A stretch of 39,945 bases of DNA from Bacillota bacterium (GCA_023398615.1 JAEWSD010000072.1:1-39945), one strand, 5' to 3'; positions 1-8,166 are shown, numbered from the stretch's first letter. The notes: generated by a model from the sequence alone, not told the origin. Made by a program: numbers and translations.

Positions 1-65
1 ACGGATTTGAACCGCCGACACCGCGGGTATGAACCGCGTGCTCTAGCCAACTGAGCTACTTCGCC
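1..65 (-). tRNA. tRNA-Met(CAT), 3' end cut by window edge
   Basis: Read on the minus strand, the segment begins GGCGAAGTAGCTCAG and has a D arm, then an anticodon stem CGCGG/CCGCG enclosing the loop TTCATAC, so the anticodon is CAT. The T arm GGCGG-TTCAAAT-CCG.. follows. The last acceptor-stem bases and any CCA lie outside the window. The G-C acceptor start and overall sequence fit an elongator tRNA-Met of Clostridia rather than the initiator. It is probably co-transcribed after tRNA-Val. Confidence 0.93.
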
Positions 66-102
66 ATATTCAATTCCGCCTGCCAAAAAGACATAAATAT
101 AA

Positions 103-175
103 TGGGACCTATAGGGCTCGAACCTATGACCCTCTGCTTGTAAGGCAGATGCTCTCCCAGCTGAGCTAAGATCCC
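103..175 (-). tRNA. tRNA-Val(TAC)
   Basis: The minus strand folds as a full cloverleaf. Acceptor GGGATCT pairs with AGGTCCC and is followed by discriminator A. The anticodon stem TCTGC/GCAGA encloses the loop CTTACAA, giving anticodon TAC. The T loop is TTCGAGC. No CCA is encoded. It lies 37 bases upstream of tRNA-Met on the same strand and shares the promoter just upstream. Confidence 0.96.
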
Positions 176-206
176 ATATACTATACTTTTCAACAAGTAC
201 TTATTT

Positions 207-235
207 ATTATATTTATGATATAAATGTTTGTCAA
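207..235 (-). promoter_or_regulatory. Promoter of the tRNA-Val/tRNA-Met unit
   Basis: On the minus strand TTGACA (230-235) and TATAAT (207-212) are separated by exactly 17 bases. This is a perfect sigma-A consensus about 30 bases upstream of the tRNA-Val 5' end, as expected for a highly expressed stable-RNA unit. Confidence 0.85.
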
Positions 236-261
236 GTACTTTTTCTCTTATTTAACACCTT

Positions 262-1482
262 TCACACTTCCCGTGCTTTTTTTATCCTGACAAACTTTTT
301 CTTTCCTATTTTCAAAACATTCTTATCCTCTACCAGTATAAGATCTATATCCAGTACCCTGTCACCGTTTAGCTGTATCCCTCCCTGCTTCACCAGCCTG
401 CGCAGCTCGCTTCCTGAGCCGACGAACTTCATTTCAATGAGGAAGGGAACAATATCCAGCAAGGTTTCCGCATCCTCCGGAAGGCAGATCACAGGGATAT
501 CTTCCGGGACCCCGCCTTCTTTAAAAACGGTATTAAAGTATTCTTCCGCCTGACGTGTGTCCTCTTTACCGTGGTATAGCCCTGTAATTATCTGTGCAAG
601 CCGGTATTTGATATCCCTGGGGTTTCTGCCGGATTCCAGTTCCATACGTATCCTTTCAATCATATCAGGGGCCTCATCGGTAGCCAGCTCAAAATATTTC
701 AGAATAAGTGTATCCGGAATCTCCATTACTTTCTTAAAGATTGTTTCGGCCGGTTCATTTATGCCGATATAATTCCCCAGGCTTTTGCTCATCTTCTCAA
801 TACCGTCCAGCCCTTCCAGAATGGGCATAAATATGGCGACCTGCGATTCTTTCCCCGAAATCTTTTGAAGTGTCCTTCCCATCAGAATATTAAAGGTCTG
901 ATCCGTACCGCCTAATTCAATATCCGCATCGATTGCAACGGAATCATAGCCTTGCATTAAAGGGTAAAAGAATTCATTCAGGCTGATGGCTTCCCTGTTT
1001 CTGAACCGGTTTTTGAAATCCTCCCTTTCCAGCATCCGCGCAACCGTTGTCGATGCCGCAAGCTTTAATATTTCTTCAAGATTAAGCTTGGACAGCCATT
1101 CACTGTTAAATCTGATCTCCGTCCTGTCAGGATCTAAAATCTTTCGTATCTGTTGCATATACGAAGCTGCATTTGCTGCCGTCTGTTCCTTTGATAACAC
1201 TCTTCTTGTTTTGGATTTCCCGGTTGGATCTCCTATCCTTCCCGTAAAATCGCCGATGATGATTACCGCTTTGTGCCCCAGATCCTGCATCTGCTTAACC
1301 TTTCTTAAAACCACCGCATGACCTAGGTGAATATCCGGAGCACTGGGATCTAAGCCCAATTTAATAATTAACGGACGATCGTCCTTCCTTGATTTTATGA
1401 GCTTCTCCATTAGCTCATCCTCATGTATTAAATCCGCAACACCCTTTTTAATAATTGACATCTGTTCCTCTGCCGGTTTCAT
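262..1482 (-). CDS. tyrS: Tyrosyl-tRNA synthetase
   Basis: Charges tRNA-Tyr with tyrosine in the cytosol using ATP. The predicted protein has 406 residues. The class I signature HLGH is at residues 52-55 and KMSKS at 230-234. The Rossmann core carries the typical GDFTGRIGDPTGKS loop, and the last ~65 residues look like the S4 RNA-binding domain. The ATG at 1482 is chosen because AAAGGAG lies 10 bases upstream; an in-frame ATG at 1539 would add 19 residues without a ribosome site. Transcription starts far upstream and passes through a tyrosine T-box leader, so expression should rise when tRNA-Tyr is uncharged. The length and HLGH motif resemble the TyrZ-type enzymes of Firmicutes. No clear intrinsic terminator is seen after the stop; the tRNA promoter follows directly. 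Confidence 0.97.
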   Translation of the reverse strand: MKPAEEQMSIIKKGVADLIHEDELMEKLIKSRKDDRPLIIKLGLDPSAPDIHLGHAVVLRKVKQMQDLGHKAVIIIGDFTGRIGDPTGKSKTRRVLSKEQTAANAASYMQQIRKILDPDRTEIRFNSEWLSKLNLEEILKLAASTTVARMLEREDFKNRFRNREAISLNEFFYPLMQGYDSVAIDADIELGGTDQTFNILMGRTLQKISGKESQVAIFMPILEGLDGIEKMSKSLGNYIGINEPAETIFKKVMEIPDTLILKYFELATDEAPDMIERIRMELESGRNPRDIKYRLAQIITGLYHGKEDTRQAEEYFNTVFKEGGVPEDIPVICLPEDAETLLDIVPFLIEMKFVGSGSELRRLVKQGGIQLNGDRVLDIDLILVEDKNVLKIGKKKFVRIKKAREV

Positions 1483-1553
1483 AAATAAATATCTCCTTTC
1501 CTTTTTCCTTTCGGTGTTAAACAAATCAGATCCAACCATAAGCTGCTAATAAG

Positions 1554-1611
1554 AAAGAGTTTCGCTTATGAAACTCTCACGCCGCCGCATAACCGCTTGC
1601 GGCTAACTTCC
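1554..1611. repeat. Dispersed palindromic repeat, copy 1
   Basis: A perfect 8-bp hairpin (AGAGTTTC/GAAACTCT) followed by CGCTTGCGGC and AACTTCC. The same order of blocks recurs at 10957-11004: an AGAGTT hairpin, a short GC-rich hairpin, then AACTTCC. It sits between the T-box terminator and the tyrS start codon, so it is part of the tyrS mRNA leader. No ORF or terminal duplication was recognised. Confidence 0.5.
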
Positions 1612-1678
1612 AATAAAGCGGTGTGCGCATCCTGCACGGAGTGCTTTTTATCGTATAGAACGAACTTTCCTATACAAT

Positions 1679-1714
1679 AAAAAAATCCCGCCTCTACGTT
1701 AATAGAGGGCGGGA
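1679..1714 (-). terminator. T-box conditional terminator
   Basis: On the minus strand ATCCCGCCCTCTA pairs with TAGAGGCGGGAT and is followed by a run of T. The left arm is adjacent to the T-box sequence that forms the competing antiterminator. Confidence 0.9.
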
Positions 1715-1995
1715 TATTATCACGCGTTACCACCTCAAATTCATTGACCGCTCACGTGGTCAACCTTTTTAAGTACTCACGCCATAAATAAAAAACGTGG
1801 TGATACTCTAGCACGATAACGGGTGCAGGGATCCGTCAACAGCCTACTTAAGATTTCTCTTGTTTGGTGTGAAGCTCTAAGATGTATTCAAAATCAGCAT
1901 TCATGCGCCTCTCATCAAACGGCAGCTTTCTGTTTGAACGCTTTTGATTCTTACTTCTTCTTTTCGCAGCTTTTCAGGCTATATATAAATTGTTA
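1679..1995 (-). ncRNA. Tyrosine-specific T-box riboswitch leader of tyrS
   Basis: The minus-strand transcript has the parts of a T-box leader. Stem I has base pairing GAAG/CTTC and TAAGA/TCTTA. The specifier-loop sequence GAATACA presents codon TAC (Tyr) at 1884-1886. The conserved T-box AGGTGGTAACGCG is at 1723-1735. A strong terminator hairpin (ATCCCGCC..GGCGGGAT plus seven T) is at 1679-1714. Uncharged tRNA-Tyr should pair with the specifier and the T-box bulge and favour the antiterminator, allowing tyrS transcription. This matches the downstream gene exactly. Confidence 0.93.
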
Positions 1996-2001
1996 TCTGT
2001 C

Positions 2002-2030
2002 AGTATATGCCCGGCATTCATTTTTGTCAA
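2002..2030 (-). promoter_or_regulatory. Promoter of the tyrS leader
   Basis: Minus strand TTGACA (2025-2030), 17-base spacer, TATACT (2002-2007). Transcription would begin near 1995, directly at the start of the T-box leader. The promoter lies just after the cdd stop codon. Confidence 0.85.
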
Positions 2031-2075
2031 GCACTTTTTTAAGGCCATTGAACCTTGTATCTATATTTTTTGAAA

Positions 2076-2591
2076 TCAAAGATTCACAGGCCCAAATCCC
2101 ATAGGTAATAGTTCTTCCAGTGAATAGAGCCAATAATTCTCCTCCGATTTTGCAAGAATTACCACAAAGGTTTTCGGATCGCAGAATTCCATCATCACCT
2201 GACGGCATACACCGCAAGGCGGGCAGTAATCAGTAATCACCCCGTTCCTGCCTCCGACAATTGCAATCGCTTCGAATCCTCTTTTGCCCTCACTTACCGC
2301 CTTAAAGAAAGCGGTACGTTCCGCACAGTTCGTCGGAGAATATGCTGCATTCTCAATATTGCAGCCCGTATAAATCTTTGCGTCCTTCGTAAGCAGTGCT
2401 GCCCCTACCTTGAAACCGGAATATGGTGTATAGGAATATTTCAGGCTTTGAATTGCTTCCCGGATTAATTTCCGGCAGGTATCGTCATTCAGATTCACTG
2501 CGGGCTTTTGCTCCTTTGTCTGATGAAACAGTTCTCCCTGTTTCCTGCAAATCAGCTCACTTGTCTCATTTGTTCTGATCTCATCACTCAT
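2076..2591 (-). CDS. cdd: Cytidine deaminase with N-terminal extension
   Basis: Deaminates cytidine and deoxycytidine to uridine and deoxyuridine for pyrimidine salvage; zinc enzyme of the cytosol. The catalytic CAE is at residues 89-91 and the second zinc motif PCGVC at 125-129 (Cys126 and Cys129), with GCNIENAAYS before them as in tetrameric bacterial Cdd. The ATG at 2591 has AAAGGAG 8 bases upstream; an ATG at 2618 lacks one. The 171-residue product is about 35-40 residues longer than usual (~130-136). The extra part is an N-terminal, polar segment with no recognised domain. It follows the hydrolase lipoprotein gene after 43 bases and is probably co-transcribed with it. Confidence 0.95.
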   Translation of the reverse strand: MSDEIRTNETSELICRKQGELFHQTKEQKPAVNLNDDTCRKLIREAIQSLKYSYTPYSGFKVGAALLTKDAKIYTGCNIENAAYSPTNCAERTAFFKAVSEGKRGFEAIAIVGGRNGVITDYCPPCGVCRQVMMEFCDPKTFVVILAKSEENYWLYSLEELLPMGFGPVNL

Positions 2592-2634
2592 ATGGCTGTC
2601 TCCTTTCCTGGTATTCATATTACTTTTTTACTGC

Positions 2635-4065
2635 CTATTTATTAATCAAACCGGCAATATCCCAAACCACCTGAATATCAACGGTTGATACCCTTTCATA
2701 CTCGGCGGGGCCCGGATCGCCTTCTCCCGGCATCATGAAATGATTCAGGAGCGGATAGGATTGAAAGATCCAGTTGTCCTTCTTCCCGAAGGCCTTTTTC
2801 CACAACCGGAACTGATCCATATTAACCTGATAATCCCGTTCTCCCTGCAATACCAGAACAGGAGCTTTTATTTTCTTAGCGGTTTTTACGGCATCATAGC
2901 CGTCCAAATCAATCCAATAGTCTTTATAAGCACCAAGTACCTTACCATTTTCCGACAGCTCCTGCGGCTGCTTGAGCAGAGCAATCTGTTTCCTGACGCT
3001 GTCTATCGTCTGCTGCTCCTCGGCCGTAACGCTGCCGTCTTCCTGTGCCAGGTACCCGTATTGCTGCACGATATATTTTGTAATATGCTCCGCCGGCCCT
3101 GCCATAATAATGAAGCCGGCCGCCGCCTTATACTTTTCGGCAATCCGGGGAATCACATAACCGCCCAGGCTGTGCCCCAGGATGTATATTTTATCGGGAT
3201 TAATGCCTTCAAGCTTCCCGACCATTCCTGCCGCCGCTACCGCATCGTTGATACTTTCGTCATAAACGGTTACCGTCTTATCTTCCTGTATCTGTTTCCC
3301 GTACAGATAGCTTCTTTTATCGTAACGGTAGGAGGCGATTCCCTGCTCCGCCAGAGCCCATGCAATATCACGGAACGGTTTATTTTCAAAGATGCTTTCG
3401 TCACGGTCACTTGGCCCTGAACCATGTACAAATACAACAACAGGAAAATCCGACCCTTCCTTCGGCCTTGTCAGGGTTCCGGTAAGCAGAAAACCATCAC
3501 TGCGGAAGGAATACTCCTCCTCCACCGCACCGTCCGGTATCTTCCTGTCAGGCCGGGACTGCTTCTCCTGAAATTCCGTATAGGTAAACCCGGCAATATT
3601 ATTGTCCGCATCAAACGCAACCTGCAGACCAAACTTTTCATTTGCACATATTACCGGAACAATGACCTTCCGGTAATTTCCGTAAGCAGAGGCATAAGCT
3701 TCCCTGATCTCCTGCATATCCCCGTGGCCCGCATTATAAAATAATATACTTTTCTTCGTATCTTCCTTAGACATTGCAGCTTTCATTTTATCATCATACC
3801 GGTAGGCGTAAAGAAGCTTATCGAAGTTTTCCGCTAAAATATCTTTCGTAAATTCCAGGGCTACTGTAACATTATCACCCGAAACCAGCTCATATTCGGT
3901 TGTTTTCGCTTCCTCAGGCGTTTCCCTGCTCTCTTTAAGAGCAGCATTCCTCTCATCCTCCGTTCTAATCTGTTCGGGTATTGGTTTCGGAGTATCGGAG
4001 CGTTCCGGACTGCATCCGGATAATGCCGCTGCCCCCAGTAAAAACAGTATGATCAACCTTTTCAC
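2635..4065 (-). CDS. Lipoprotein alpha/beta hydrolase with DUF3887-like domain
   Basis: Predicted 476-residue cell-surface lipoprotein. The signal peptide ends in the lipobox LSGC with Cys18 as the lipidated residue. Residues ~70-165 resemble the DUF3887 domain. From ~185 on there is an alpha/beta hydrolase fold: oxyanion motif HGSG at 214-217, nucleophile Ser299 in GHSLGG, acid Asp411 in GERD, and base His442. The arrangement fits a serine esterase or dienelactone hydrolase/prolyl oligopeptidase-like enzyme acting outside the membrane; the substrate is unknown. The start is a GTG with AAAGGA upstream. An N-terminal linker rich in E, K and T follows the lipobox. First gene of a probable pair with cdd. 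Confidence 0.85.
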   Translation of the reverse strand: MKRLIILFLLGAAALSGCSPERSDTPKPIPEQIRTEDERNAALKESRETPEEAKTTEYELVSGDNVTVALEFTKDILAENFDKLLYAYRYDDKMKAAMSKEDTKKSILFYNAGHGDMQEIREAYASAYGNYRKVIVPVICANEKFGLQVAFDADNNIAGFTYTEFQEKQSRPDRKIPDGAVEEEYSFRSDGFLLTGTLTRPKEGSDFPVVVFVHGSGPSDRDESIFENKPFRDIAWALAEQGIASYRYDKRSYLYGKQIQEDKTVTVYDESINDAVAAAGMVGKLEGINPDKIYILGHSLGGYVIPRIAEKYKAAAGFIIMAGPAEHITKYIVQQYGYLAQEDGSVTAEEQQTIDSVRKQIALLKQPQELSENGKVLGAYKDYWIDLDGYDAVKTAKKIKAPVLVLQGERDYQVNMDQFRLWKKAFGKKDNWIFQSYPLLNHFMMPGEGDPGPAEYERVSTVDIQVVWDIAGLINK

Positions 4066-4160
4066 AATGATTTCCTTTCACATGCAGATATCCCAGGTAA
4101 TTACGAGGCCTATTTTTTGTGTCTATGATTGTTCATAAACCAAGTTTCATAATTATCTCA

Positions 4161-6092
4161 TCATTTCTGCTTTCCGCGTATAAATTCATGCTTCTTTTTA
4201 TGCTTTTCCGTATACATAAGCTTATCCGCCGTATCAATACAGTCATTGATACTCATTTCGGCATCCGGGATTCCATAATATATCCCGATACTTGTACCAA
4301 TCAGATAGGGATATCTGTTTTCCCTGTTAATAGAATCCAGATATTGATATATTTTTTGCTTATACTGTTCGGCCTGTTCCTTTGTATAGTCGCCGTTTAA
4401 TACGGTTACGAACTCATCCCCGCCGATACGTGCATAAACCGCATTATCATCCCGTATGCTTTTAAAGGCTTCCGCAACGGTGATTAACGCCCGGTCCCCT
4501 TCCGTATGTCCGAAGTTATCGTTTATGCGTTTCAGGTTATCCAGATCTCCTATCAGGAGAAGGAACGGTTTCTGTTCTTCCACACAGTGGGTAAAGATAT
4601 TGCCGGCATAACGATCAAATCCCCGCCGGTTATAGATTCCTGTTAATGCATCGCTTACCGCAATTTCATCCAGCCGGTCATAGCACCACCTGAGATTATT
4701 CTGAACCCTGACAAATTCCAGTGAATTATTAATATTCTGGATCCAGGAACGATAGGTAAAATCAAAACTCTTAAAATTATCACGATATGCGAGTACGGCA
4801 TATCCAAAGCATCTGTCTTTAAAATGCACCGGAACAAAATAGAACGTCCTTCTGTGCTCTGTCTCCGCAAACAGAGCCGGCAGCATTTCCTTTGACGGAA
4901 AGACATTTTTTTCAAGTATAAACTGTTGATTCTTAACGGCAAGCTCCTGGATCATATTGTCCGAATAGCCATTCCTCCGGTAACAGTCATTATCCTCGTT
5001 TTTACCGTCCCAGTCCTCACAAAGACACAGATAAAATTCATTGTAATCCTTTAACAAATCAAAATGCCGCTTCAGTCCGATAAAGAACTCCCCCAGGTCA
5101 GAAATACCGATCAGGTTCTCGCCCATGATACTCATGGCATAAAAATCTTCCTTTGCGCCCTCTAATTCCAGCTGGTAGTTCACTGCCTTTTCAAAAGCAT
5201 TCTTCCTGTTCTCCTCCGAATTAATACAACCGCAGCTTTCTCCCAATATCAGCTCACCATGCAGAACCGAATCATCCCTGTCTTCTATCCCGGATATGAC
5301 CTCGTGGATCGCCTTTACGGACCGTCTGCCGATGTCTGCAATAGGCATCTCCACCGTTGTAATCGTCGGAGAATTGTGCCTTGCAGCCTTAATATTATCA
5401 TAACCGGATACACAGACATCATCAGGTACCCGCAGTCCGTATTCCTCCAGGGTATTGCAGACCGTAATCGCCATGTAATCGTTTGTGCAAACGATGGCTT
5501 CCGGAAAAGGGATGAGCCCGTTCATGATATCATCCACAAATCCAACACCGGAGTCCCTCCAGAAATCGCCGTAACGGATACGGTTTATATCAATCGGAAT
5601 ATTGTTTTCGGCCAGGGCATCCTTGTAGCCCTGCAAACGAAGCTCTGCCTCTGTGAAAGTCCGGGGCCCGGTCAGGCAGTTGATACTGCGAAATCCGTGA
5701 TCCTTAATAAAGTGGTTTACCAGCCGGCGCATATCCTCCCTGTCGTCCTTCGGGATTCTTGGGAAGGAAGATACCCCCATGTCCGCACATATAACAGGGC
5801 ACTTGCATCTTTTATGCAAATCGGCTTCCACTCTTGCGGAAGCCCCGTCTACTCTGATCGTATCCGGAGCAAATATGATACCGTCAAATTTGTCATAATT
5901 TGGAAGTTGGAAGATGTTAGCTTCCCCCTGGTTGTGCCCGTATGTGCCTTCTACCTTAACAAACGTAGCAAATACTGCAACATTATAATCATACTCCTTT
6001 GCCTGGGTAATAATACCCCTCAAAAGATGCTCCCGATATTCGCCTGTCACTTCTGATAGAAGCACGCCTATCAGCTTCCGTTTCTTTTTCAC
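4161..6092 (-). CDS. LacI/periplasmic-binding-like sensor fused to GGDEF diguanylate cyclase
   Basis: A 643-residue cytoplasmic protein without signal peptide, membrane segment or DNA-binding helix-turn-helix. Residues 1-290 resemble the ligand-binding core of LacI-family regulators (VSGYDNIKAA at ~228 and VEMPIADIG after it are typical). Residues ~300-465 are a GAF-like middle region. Residues ~478-640 form a GGDEF domain with intact GGDEF (557-561) and the metal-binding Asp516 region, so it should make cyclic di-GMP. The inhibitory RxxD I-site expected five residues before GGDEF is absent. The start is GTG at 6092 with a GGGGG stretch upstream. It likely converts binding of a small sugar-like ligand inside the cell into a c-di-GMP signal. 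Confidence 0.88.
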   Translation of the reverse strand: MKKKRKLIGVLLSEVTGEYREHLLRGIITQAKEYDYNVAVFATFVKVEGTYGHNQGEANIFQLPNYDKFDGIIFAPDTIRVDGASARVEADLHKRCKCPVICADMGVSSFPRIPKDDREDMRRLVNHFIKDHGFRSINCLTGPRTFTEAELRLQGYKDALAENNIPIDINRIRYGDFWRDSGVGFVDDIMNGLIPFPEAIVCTNDYMAITVCNTLEEYGLRVPDDVCVSGYDNIKAARHNSPTITTVEMPIADIGRRSVKAIHEVISGIEDRDDSVLHGELILGESCGCINSEENRKNAFEKAVNYQLELEGAKEDFYAMSIMGENLIGISDLGEFFIGLKRHFDLLKDYNEFYLCLCEDWDGKNEDNDCYRRNGYSDNMIQELAVKNQQFILEKNVFPSKEMLPALFAETEHRRTFYFVPVHFKDRCFGYAVLAYRDNFKSFDFTYRSWIQNINNSLEFVRVQNNLRWCYDRLDEIAVSDALTGIYNRRGFDRYAGNIFTHCVEEQKPFLLLIGDLDNLKRINDNFGHTEGDRALITVAEAFKSIRDDNAVYARIGGDEFVTVLNGDYTKEQAEQYKQKIYQYLDSINRENRYPYLIGTSIGIYYGIPDAEMSINDCIDTADKLMYTEKHKKKHEFIRGKQK

Positions 6093-6127
6093 CGATTCGC
6101 CCCCAATCGCAACCTTGCCTTAGGACT

Positions 6128-6156
6128 ATTTTATCATATTTACAGCACTATAACAA
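6128..6156 (-). promoter_or_regulatory. Promoter of the LacI-GGDEF gene
   Basis: Minus strand TTGTTA (6151-6156), 17 bases, extended -10 TGATAAAAT with TAAAAT at 6128-6133. It lies about 35 bases upstream of the GTG start. Confidence 0.65.
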
Positions 6157-6170
6157 TCATTCCAGATCGT

Positions 6171-6662
6171 TTAGCGTTTTATATAGTGAAACAGATATTC
6201 CAGATAATCATAATCAATAAAGCTTCCTTCCCTCACCATTCTGTGAATCTCCATTGGGGTTTCCCATCTGGCATCGGCAACCTCCGCAGCCTGCAGCCTT
6301 AATTCCTCCATCGCGATATCTGTTCTGACAATCCATACCGTACAAAAATTATCATGGCGCTTTACCATAAAACAATTCTCAGAATTCCGTGTATCCGCCG
6401 TAATTCCCAGCTCTTCCGCAAGTTCACGGCGGCATGCGGACCATGCGTCCTCCCCTGCCACTGCGGAACCGCCGGTAGCCGCCCAGTAGCCGGGCTTCCA
6501 TCCCAGGGAATCCTGACGCTTCTGGATTAAAAGTTCGCCTTTCCCGTTAACGGGATAAATATGGACTACCAAATGGTTATCGCCGTCCGCCAGCTTTTCT
6601 CCTCTGACATGTACTCTTCCGGTTTTGTTAAAGCAATTGTCGTAGACGTCCCAAAGTTCCAT
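6171..6662 (-). CDS. Nudix hydrolase
   Basis: A 163-residue cytosolic protein with a complete 23-residue Nudix box at residues 65-87 (G-x5-E-x7-REL-x-EE-L-GI), which binds magnesium and hydrolyses a nucleoside diphosphate linked to another moiety. The N-terminus MELWDVYD and the pattern GxVHRG/VHVRGE are shared with the isopentenyl-diphosphate-isomerase-like Nudix group of Firmicutes, so it could act on a diphosphate other than a nucleotide. The ATG at 6662 is preferred because GAGGGG lies just upstream; an in-frame ATG at 6698 would add 12 residues. Single gene with its own promoter. Confidence 0.9.
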   Translation of the reverse strand: MELWDVYDNCFNKTGRVHVRGEKLADGDNHLVVHIYPVNGKGELLIQKRQDSLGWKPGYWAATGGSAVAGEDAWSACRRELAEELGITADTRNSENCFMVKRHDNFCTVWIVRTDIAMEELRLQAAEVADARWETPMEIHRMVREGSFIDYDYLEYLFHYIKR

Positions 6663-6700
6663 AATCCCCTCATTCCTGTGCTTCTTTTTGCACATCAATA

Positions 6701-6728
6701 ATTATAAAATACCTATATAAAATGTCAA
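6701..6728 (-). promoter_or_regulatory. Promoter of the Nudix gene
   Basis: Minus strand TTGACA (6723-6728), 16-base spacer, TATAAT (6701-6706), about 40 bases before the chosen start codon. Confidence 0.8.
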
Positions 6729-6756
6729 GCCGCGAAAAGTATAATTTCTGTGCATC

Positions 6757-6796
6757 ATTGGCTATAATTCAGCCATAAGACTGAACTATAGCCAAT
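6757..6796. repeat. 16-bp inverted repeat between divergent genes
   Basis: ATTGGCTATAATTCAG (6757-6772) and CTGAACTATAGCCAAT (6781-6796) are inverted copies with one mismatch and an 8-base loop. It lies between the divergent Nudix and Rrf2 promoters, so it cannot be a terminator for either gene. It could be an operator or a small mobile hairpin. No flanking duplication was seen. Confidence 0.6.
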
Positions 6797-6891
6797 ATTT
6801 ATGTGAACTCTGCTTTAAGACTTGAAATCATACTATTCCCATGTTACTATAATAAAAAGACCTTAAATATTGCGAAAGGAGCAGAAAACAT

Positions 6892-7329
6892 ATGAAAATT
6901 TCAACCAAAGGGCGCTATGCGCTCCGCCTGATGTTAGACCTTGCACTTCATAATACCGGTGAATATATAACGATAAAAAGTATTTCCGCAAGACAGGAAA
7001 TCTCTGATAAATATCTGGAGCAGATTATTACCCAGTTAAGCAAGGCCGGATATGTAAAAAGTATCCGCGGCGCACAGGGCGGTTACCGCCTGGCGAAAGC
7101 ACCTGAGGAATATACCGTGGGAATGATTCTCCGGTTGATTGAAGGAAGTCTTGTCCCGGTTGCCTGTCTTGAAGATGAAAAGAACCAATGCAGCCGAAGC
7201 AGCCGCTGTGTAACTCTCGGAGTCTGGCAACAGCTAAATGATGCCATTAATAATGTTGTTGATAATATTACACTTGCCGATCTGGTAGAAAGGCAGCAAA
7301 GCCTGTCCGGAAACGATTACGTTATCTAA
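6892..7329 (+). CDS. Rrf2 family transcriptional regulator (IscR-like)
   Basis: A 145-residue DNA-binding protein. The N-terminal winged helix MKISTKGRYALRLMLDLA and the wing motif RGAQGGYRLAK (~59-69) are hallmarks of the Rrf2 family. Three cysteines at residues 92, 100 and 106 sit where IscR-type members ligate a [2Fe-2S] cluster. It may therefore sense iron-sulfur or redox status, or cysteine supply as CymR does; spacing C-x7-C-x5-C differs slightly from IscR (C-x5-C-x5-C). AAAGGAG lies 10 bases before the ATG. No cysteine desulfurase or isc/suf gene follows; the next gene is convergent. A TATAAT at 6848-6853 is a possible -10, but the nearest -35 (TTGAAA, 6822-6827) is 20 bases away. Confidence 0.93.
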   Translation: MKISTKGRYALRLMLDLALHNTGEYITIKSISARQEISDKYLEQIITQLSKAGYVKSIRGAQGGYRLAKAPEEYTVGMILRLIEGSLVPVACLEDEKNQCSRSSRCVTLGVWQQLNDAINNVVDNITLADLVERQQSLSGNDYVI

Positions 7330-7335
7330 ACAGTT

Positions 7336-7390
7336 GTGCCCGGTATGCATGTGATGAAAATCATCCCGGTTAACCATACATGCCGAGCAC
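7336..7390. terminator. Hairpin between convergent genes, possible bidirectional terminator
   Basis: Arms 7336-7351 and 7375-7390 are inverted repeats of 16 bases with two or three mismatches or wobbles, and an inner GATG/CATC stem adds to the fold. It sits exactly between the 3' ends of the Rrf2 gene and the lipoprotein gene. No long T run follows on either strand, so efficiency is doubtful. Confidence 0.5.
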
Positions 7391-7398
7391 CCCTTTAT

Positions 7399-8166
7399 TC
7401 AATCCTGTTTCAGTTCCACAAAATCATCCTGTATACTGTCTAATTTATATATTTTAGTTCCATTTACCGCTACATAGAAAGCGCCCAGATAGCGTCTTGC
7501 GTCATCCGAATCCGCAAATACATTAATCCCATAACATTCCAGTCCGTCTATATTGGTAGTCCAGTCATCATATTCTATGGTATATTCCGACAATTTTTCC
7601 GGCAATCCCAGAGTCTTAGGAGATAGTTTTCCTAATTTGGCACCGGCATCCTCCTTCGTGAATTCATTCCTGTCTTTGGATGCCGTATCCGATCCGGTAT
7701 CAGGGGCGCTATACAGAGGAAATTCGGAAAAAGGTGCCGTGCTGCCGTCGGCGTAATAGCAAAGAAGTTCACCGCTTACCTTATTTACAAGTATGGCCGG
7801 TTCAATTACCGAAGTACCATCACTGACCTGATAAATAAAGTATGTATTGTCACCAATGTTCAAATGGTCATCTAAAAGTTCAAAATAATAGCCCTGTTCA
7901 CCTATCGTATCCTGGATTATTTTAACCGCTTCCCCCTCTTCCAGTTGGCCTGCGTCAGGGTCCGCCTCCGGTGCTCCCGTTATTCCCGGGACAACAGGCT
8001 TTAATCCCTCAAACGTATTATCCGGCGGCAGGGTCGGTTCCGCTGTTGGAACAGGAGTGGCGGGAGTATTTGTCTCTTCCGCTTTTTTCTCTCTCTTACA
8101 GCCGGTAAATACCGTACTTAATATCATAATGCCTATGAAAACACCAATCAGTTTTTTTCTTCTCAT
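7399..8166 (-). CDS. Lipoprotein of unknown function
   Basis: A 255-residue protein that I do not assign to a family. The N-terminus has a charged start MRRKK, a hydrophobic stretch and the lipobox VFTGC, so it should be anchored to the outer face of the membrane. A proline/threonine-rich linker (~33-55) leads to two apparent folded parts (~75-145 and ~165-255), both rich in acidic and aromatic residues. GGGG-like ribosome site upstream of the ATG. It is convergent with the Rrf2 gene and monocistronic. Confidence 0.75.
   Translation of the reverse strand: MRRKKLIGVFIGIMILSTVFTGCKREKKAEETNTPATPVPTAEPTLPPDNTFEGLKPVVPGITGAPEADPDAGQLEEGEAVKIIQDTIGEQGYYFELLDDHLNIGDNTYFIYQVSDGTSVIEPAILVNKVSGELLCYYADGSTAPFSEFPLYSAPDTGSDTASKDRNEFTKEDAGAKLGKLSPKTLGLPEKLSEYTIEYDDWTTNIDGLECYGINVFADSDDARRYLGAFYVAVNGTKIYKLDSIQDDFVELKQD

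Noticed and set aside
1823..2104. 93-codon open frame on the plus strand
   Set aside because: Falls over the T-box leader and the tyrS promoter on the opposite strand; no supporting signal.
2740..3420. 226-codon open frame on the plus strand
   Set aside because: Antisense shadow of the lipoprotein hydrolase, whose catalytic motifs are unmistakable.
5259..6056. 265-codon open frame on the plus strand
   Set aside because: Lies wholly antisense to the LacI-GGDEF gene, has no ribosome site and encodes a Cys/Arg/Ile-rich chain without family motifs.
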